A stretch of 7,191 bases of DNA from the NCBI GenBank assembly GCA_031255315.1, contig JAIRSS010000179.1, positions 1-7,191 of the forward strand. The letters run 5' to 3'. Made by a program: the position numbers and the translations under genes. Positions within the stretch are counted from its first letter, which is position 1, and every line of letters starts with the position of its first letter. This DNA comes from Spirochaetaceae bacterium. Its GTDB lineage: Bacteria > Spirochaetota > Spirochaetia > Treponematales > Breznakiellaceae. Positions 6,237 through 7,191 of the stretch are shown here, piece by piece. The notes beneath the pieces were generated by a model that searched no databases, was not told the DNA's origin, and worked only from the letters and a program-made list of their open reading frames with translations.

Positions 6237-6845
6237 ATGAAATTTAAAATAAAACACGCGGCCCTGGTTCTTGCCGGCATAGGGGCAGCCGCGCTGATAA
6301 CCATCGCCATGCTGCATTTTAACAGAATGATACTCCTTCAGAATTATCTTGATACCTTAACGGCAAACGCGCAGGACGGTGATATTATATGCCGCCTGGG
6401 AGACCGGACCTGGTCTTTATATTTTAAGGGGCTTTCCAAACGAGACAAGCGGTTTTCCCATCTTGGAATCATTCGCCGTAACGGTGAATCTCTTACGGTT
6501 ATCAACGCCGAAGGCCGGGCCTGGGCCGGAAAAGATTGTGTAAACGAGGTTGCGTTACAGGAATTTATTACTCCCGCCCGGATGATAGGGTTATACCGGC
6601 TGGACCATGCGGACGGCAAGGCGATTGTCAGGGAAGCGTTAACCATGATTGGCAGACCCTTTGACTGGGATTTTGATCTAAAAAATACCGACAAATTGTA
6701 CTGCACGGAATTATTATATGCGGTATTAAAAAAAACGGCTCCGGAAATAGAACTGGAGACCGTACATACATTCAGGCGGGATATTGTGCCTTTAGAGGCT
6801 GTTTCAAATTCCACGCAATTCAGGGAAGTTTTATTTTTTGAATGA
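6237..6845 (+). CDS. Membrane-anchored YiiX/YebB-like C92 cysteine hydrolase
   Basis: This 202-residue protein belongs to the permuted papain-fold NlpC/P60-related family (DUF830, PF05708; MEROPS C92), whose members are thought to cleave amide bonds in lipids or peptidoglycan-like substrates. An N-terminal hydrophobic segment (about 8-27) should anchor it in the inner membrane with the domain outside. Motifs: GDIICRLGDR (48-57), the catalytic His in RFSHLGII (H75), VINAEGR (88-94), GRPFDWDFD (139-147) and the catalytic Cys in YCTELLY (C156, with E158). Circular permutation is shown by His preceding Cys. The ATG start fits the anchor; the ribosome site is poor (CGGA). An 8-codon frame starting at 6214 ends in ATGA with this start, so coupling is conceivable. 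The neighbouring lipoprotein gives no clear substrate. Confidence 0.85.
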   Translation: MKFKIKHAALVLAGIGAAALITIAMLHFNRMILLQNYLDTLTANAQDGDIICRLGDRTWSLYFKGLSKRDKRFSHLGIIRRNGESLTVINAEGRAWAGKDCVNEVALQEFITPARMIGLYRLDHADGKAIVREALTMIGRPFDWDFDLKNTDKLYCTELLYAVLKKTAPEIELETVHTFRRDIVPLEAVSNSTQFREVLFFE

Positions 6846-6850
6846 TCCTC

Positions 6851-6879
6851 CGCCCAAAGGGCGAAAAGCCCCCTGGGGC
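6851..6879. terminator. Two stacked GC hairpins after the YiiX-like gene
   Basis: CGCCC-AAA-GGGCG (6851-6863) and GCCCC-CT-GGGGC (6868-6879) are separated by AAAA. Read on the minus strand the second stem is followed by TTTT, a terminator-like arrangement. On the plus strand no T-run follows, so termination of the YiiX-like gene there is doubtful. Confidence 0.3.
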
Positions 6880-6892
6880 GCGAAACGATCCC

Positions 6893-7054
6893 GGCGGGGA
6901 CCGGGGCCGGGGCCCCGCCCAGGGGGCCGCCGAAGTTCGCCCAGTCCCCGGCTTTTTTGCCGGGCACGGGGATGATCCGCACGGCGGTGGCGCCGTGGGT
7001 TCCTGCCGCGGCCAGGCCCATTTCTTCCAGGATCCGGGCCATAATTCTTCCGTG
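6893..7054 (-). pseudogene. Remnant of a PFL/DUF711 (UPF0210) gene with internal deletion
   Basis: From 7042 down, the minus strand reads MARILEEMGLAAAGTHGATA and then directly VRIIPVPGKKAGDWANFGG, with PLGGAPAPV following. In intact PFL/DUF711 proteins (about 450 residues) the first stretch resembles the ARILEEMGLE-x-x-GTHGTTAAL region. The second resembles the C-terminal TTAVRIIPVPGK-x-x-GD-x-x-x-FGGLLG-x-APV region. By my memory of the family these are separated by roughly 90-100 residues. The join lies in the shared Thr-Ala codons (about 6983-6991), as expected from a deletion between two similar short sequences. Nothing of the N-terminal two thirds is seen, except perhaps an SLA...PPPAE echo near 7065-7095 in another frame. 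After about 6893 the C-terminal family ending is unrecognisable and the frame runs antisense through the YiiX-like gene. Not expected to make a working protein. Confidence 0.65.
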
Positions 7055-7191
7055 TTCAGATTTCGGAGGGCCCGGTTCCGCGGGAGGCGGCGGCCAGGGA
7101 CCACCGGCGGGCTTTTATATTGTCTTTAAACATTTATCGGCTGAAAATAATTTTCAGTCGTTTCTTTTACTATGCGTATCCCAAATTCCTG
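7055..7191. other. AT-rich right end, no gene seen
   Basis: GC content drops sharply after about 7111. The stretch holds TTTAAA (7125-7130), AATAAT (7146-7151) and the palindrome at 7141-7157. An ATG at 7172 opens a frame to the edge but has no ribosome site, so it is not called. Confidence 0.4.
7142..7156. promoter_or_regulatory. 7-1-7 palindrome resembling a Fur-family box
   Basis: TGAAAAT-A-ATTTTCA is a perfect 7-1-7 inverted repeat (8-1-8 if 7141 and 7157 are counted). It differs from the Fur box core TGATAAT-N-ATTATCA at only two symmetric positions. It overlaps a -10-like AATAAT. The regulated gene would lie beyond the right edge. It could instead be a chance AT palindrome. Confidence 0.35.

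Noticed and set aside
6214..6240. 8-codon frame ending in ATGA with the YiiX-like start
   Set aside because: Too short and without a ribosome site; coupling is possible but unsupported.
6344..6892. Continuation of the minus-strand PFL remnant frame
   Set aside because: It is antisense to the well-supported YiiX-like gene and shows no family similarity past about 6893.
6947..6964. Perfect hairpin CCCGGC-T6-GCCGGG
   Set aside because: It is explained by the coding of PGKKAG in the PFL remnant; the T-run is in the loop, not after the stem.
7172..7191. ATG opening a frame to the right edge
   Set aside because: No ribosome site and too few codons to judge.

Overview
The window looks like chromosomal DNA of a host-associated spirochaete, most like the Treponema group. 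The support is a short spirochaete-type lipoprotein with an Asn/Ser-rich tether, and tightly packed GC-rich housekeeping genes. Genus is an inference from style, not from a search. Genes up to about 4970 are GC-rich. From about 4970 onward the DNA is looser, poorer in GC and full of palindromes, which suggests an accessory segment.

Layout. Positions 1-1203 (minus) carry most of histidyl-tRNA synthetase (hisS), cut by the left edge. Positions 1204-1546 are a divergent intergenic region with a perfect palindrome just upstream of hisS and a 10-nt quasi-repeat. Positions 1547-2770 (plus) encode an unusual fusion of an SfsA nuclease-fold domain with a C-terminal DUF123 (GIY-YIG-like) domain. Its 3' end overlaps by 83 nt, tail to tail, the end of a minus-strand two-gene operon. 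In that operon an M20-peptidase-like protein that seems to have lost its metal ligands (3731-4966) is translationally coupled by a GTGA overlap to a glucosyl-3-phosphoglycerate synthase (2688-3734). The latter is the first enzyme of glucosylglycerate synthesis.

Positions 4967-5603 have no convincing gene but much regulatory structure: a 13-bp-arm inverted repeat, an extended -10 promoter inside a palindrome, a run of 13.5 CAGG tetranucleotides, and a near-consensus minus-strand promoter (TTGACA, 17 nt, CATAAT) whose predicted transcript begins inside the CAGG run. A terminator-like stem and three tandem hairpins follow. The hairpins lead into a lipoprotein gene (5604-6143), then a terminator-like repeat, then a membrane-anchored YiiX/YebB-like (C92, permuted papain fold) cysteine hydrolase (6237-6845).

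The right end (6846-7191) holds a decayed piece of a PFL/DUF711 (UPF0210) gene on the minus strand. Two conserved family motifs are joined there by an internal deletion. An AT-rich patch with a 7-1-7 palindrome close to a Fur-type box follows.

Most worth following up: the convergent promoters around the CAGG microsatellite, which may make the leader of the M20-like/gpgS operon repeat-length variable; the SfsA-DUF123 fusion; the apparently metal-less M20 protein coupled to gpgS; and the deletion-fused PFL remnant.
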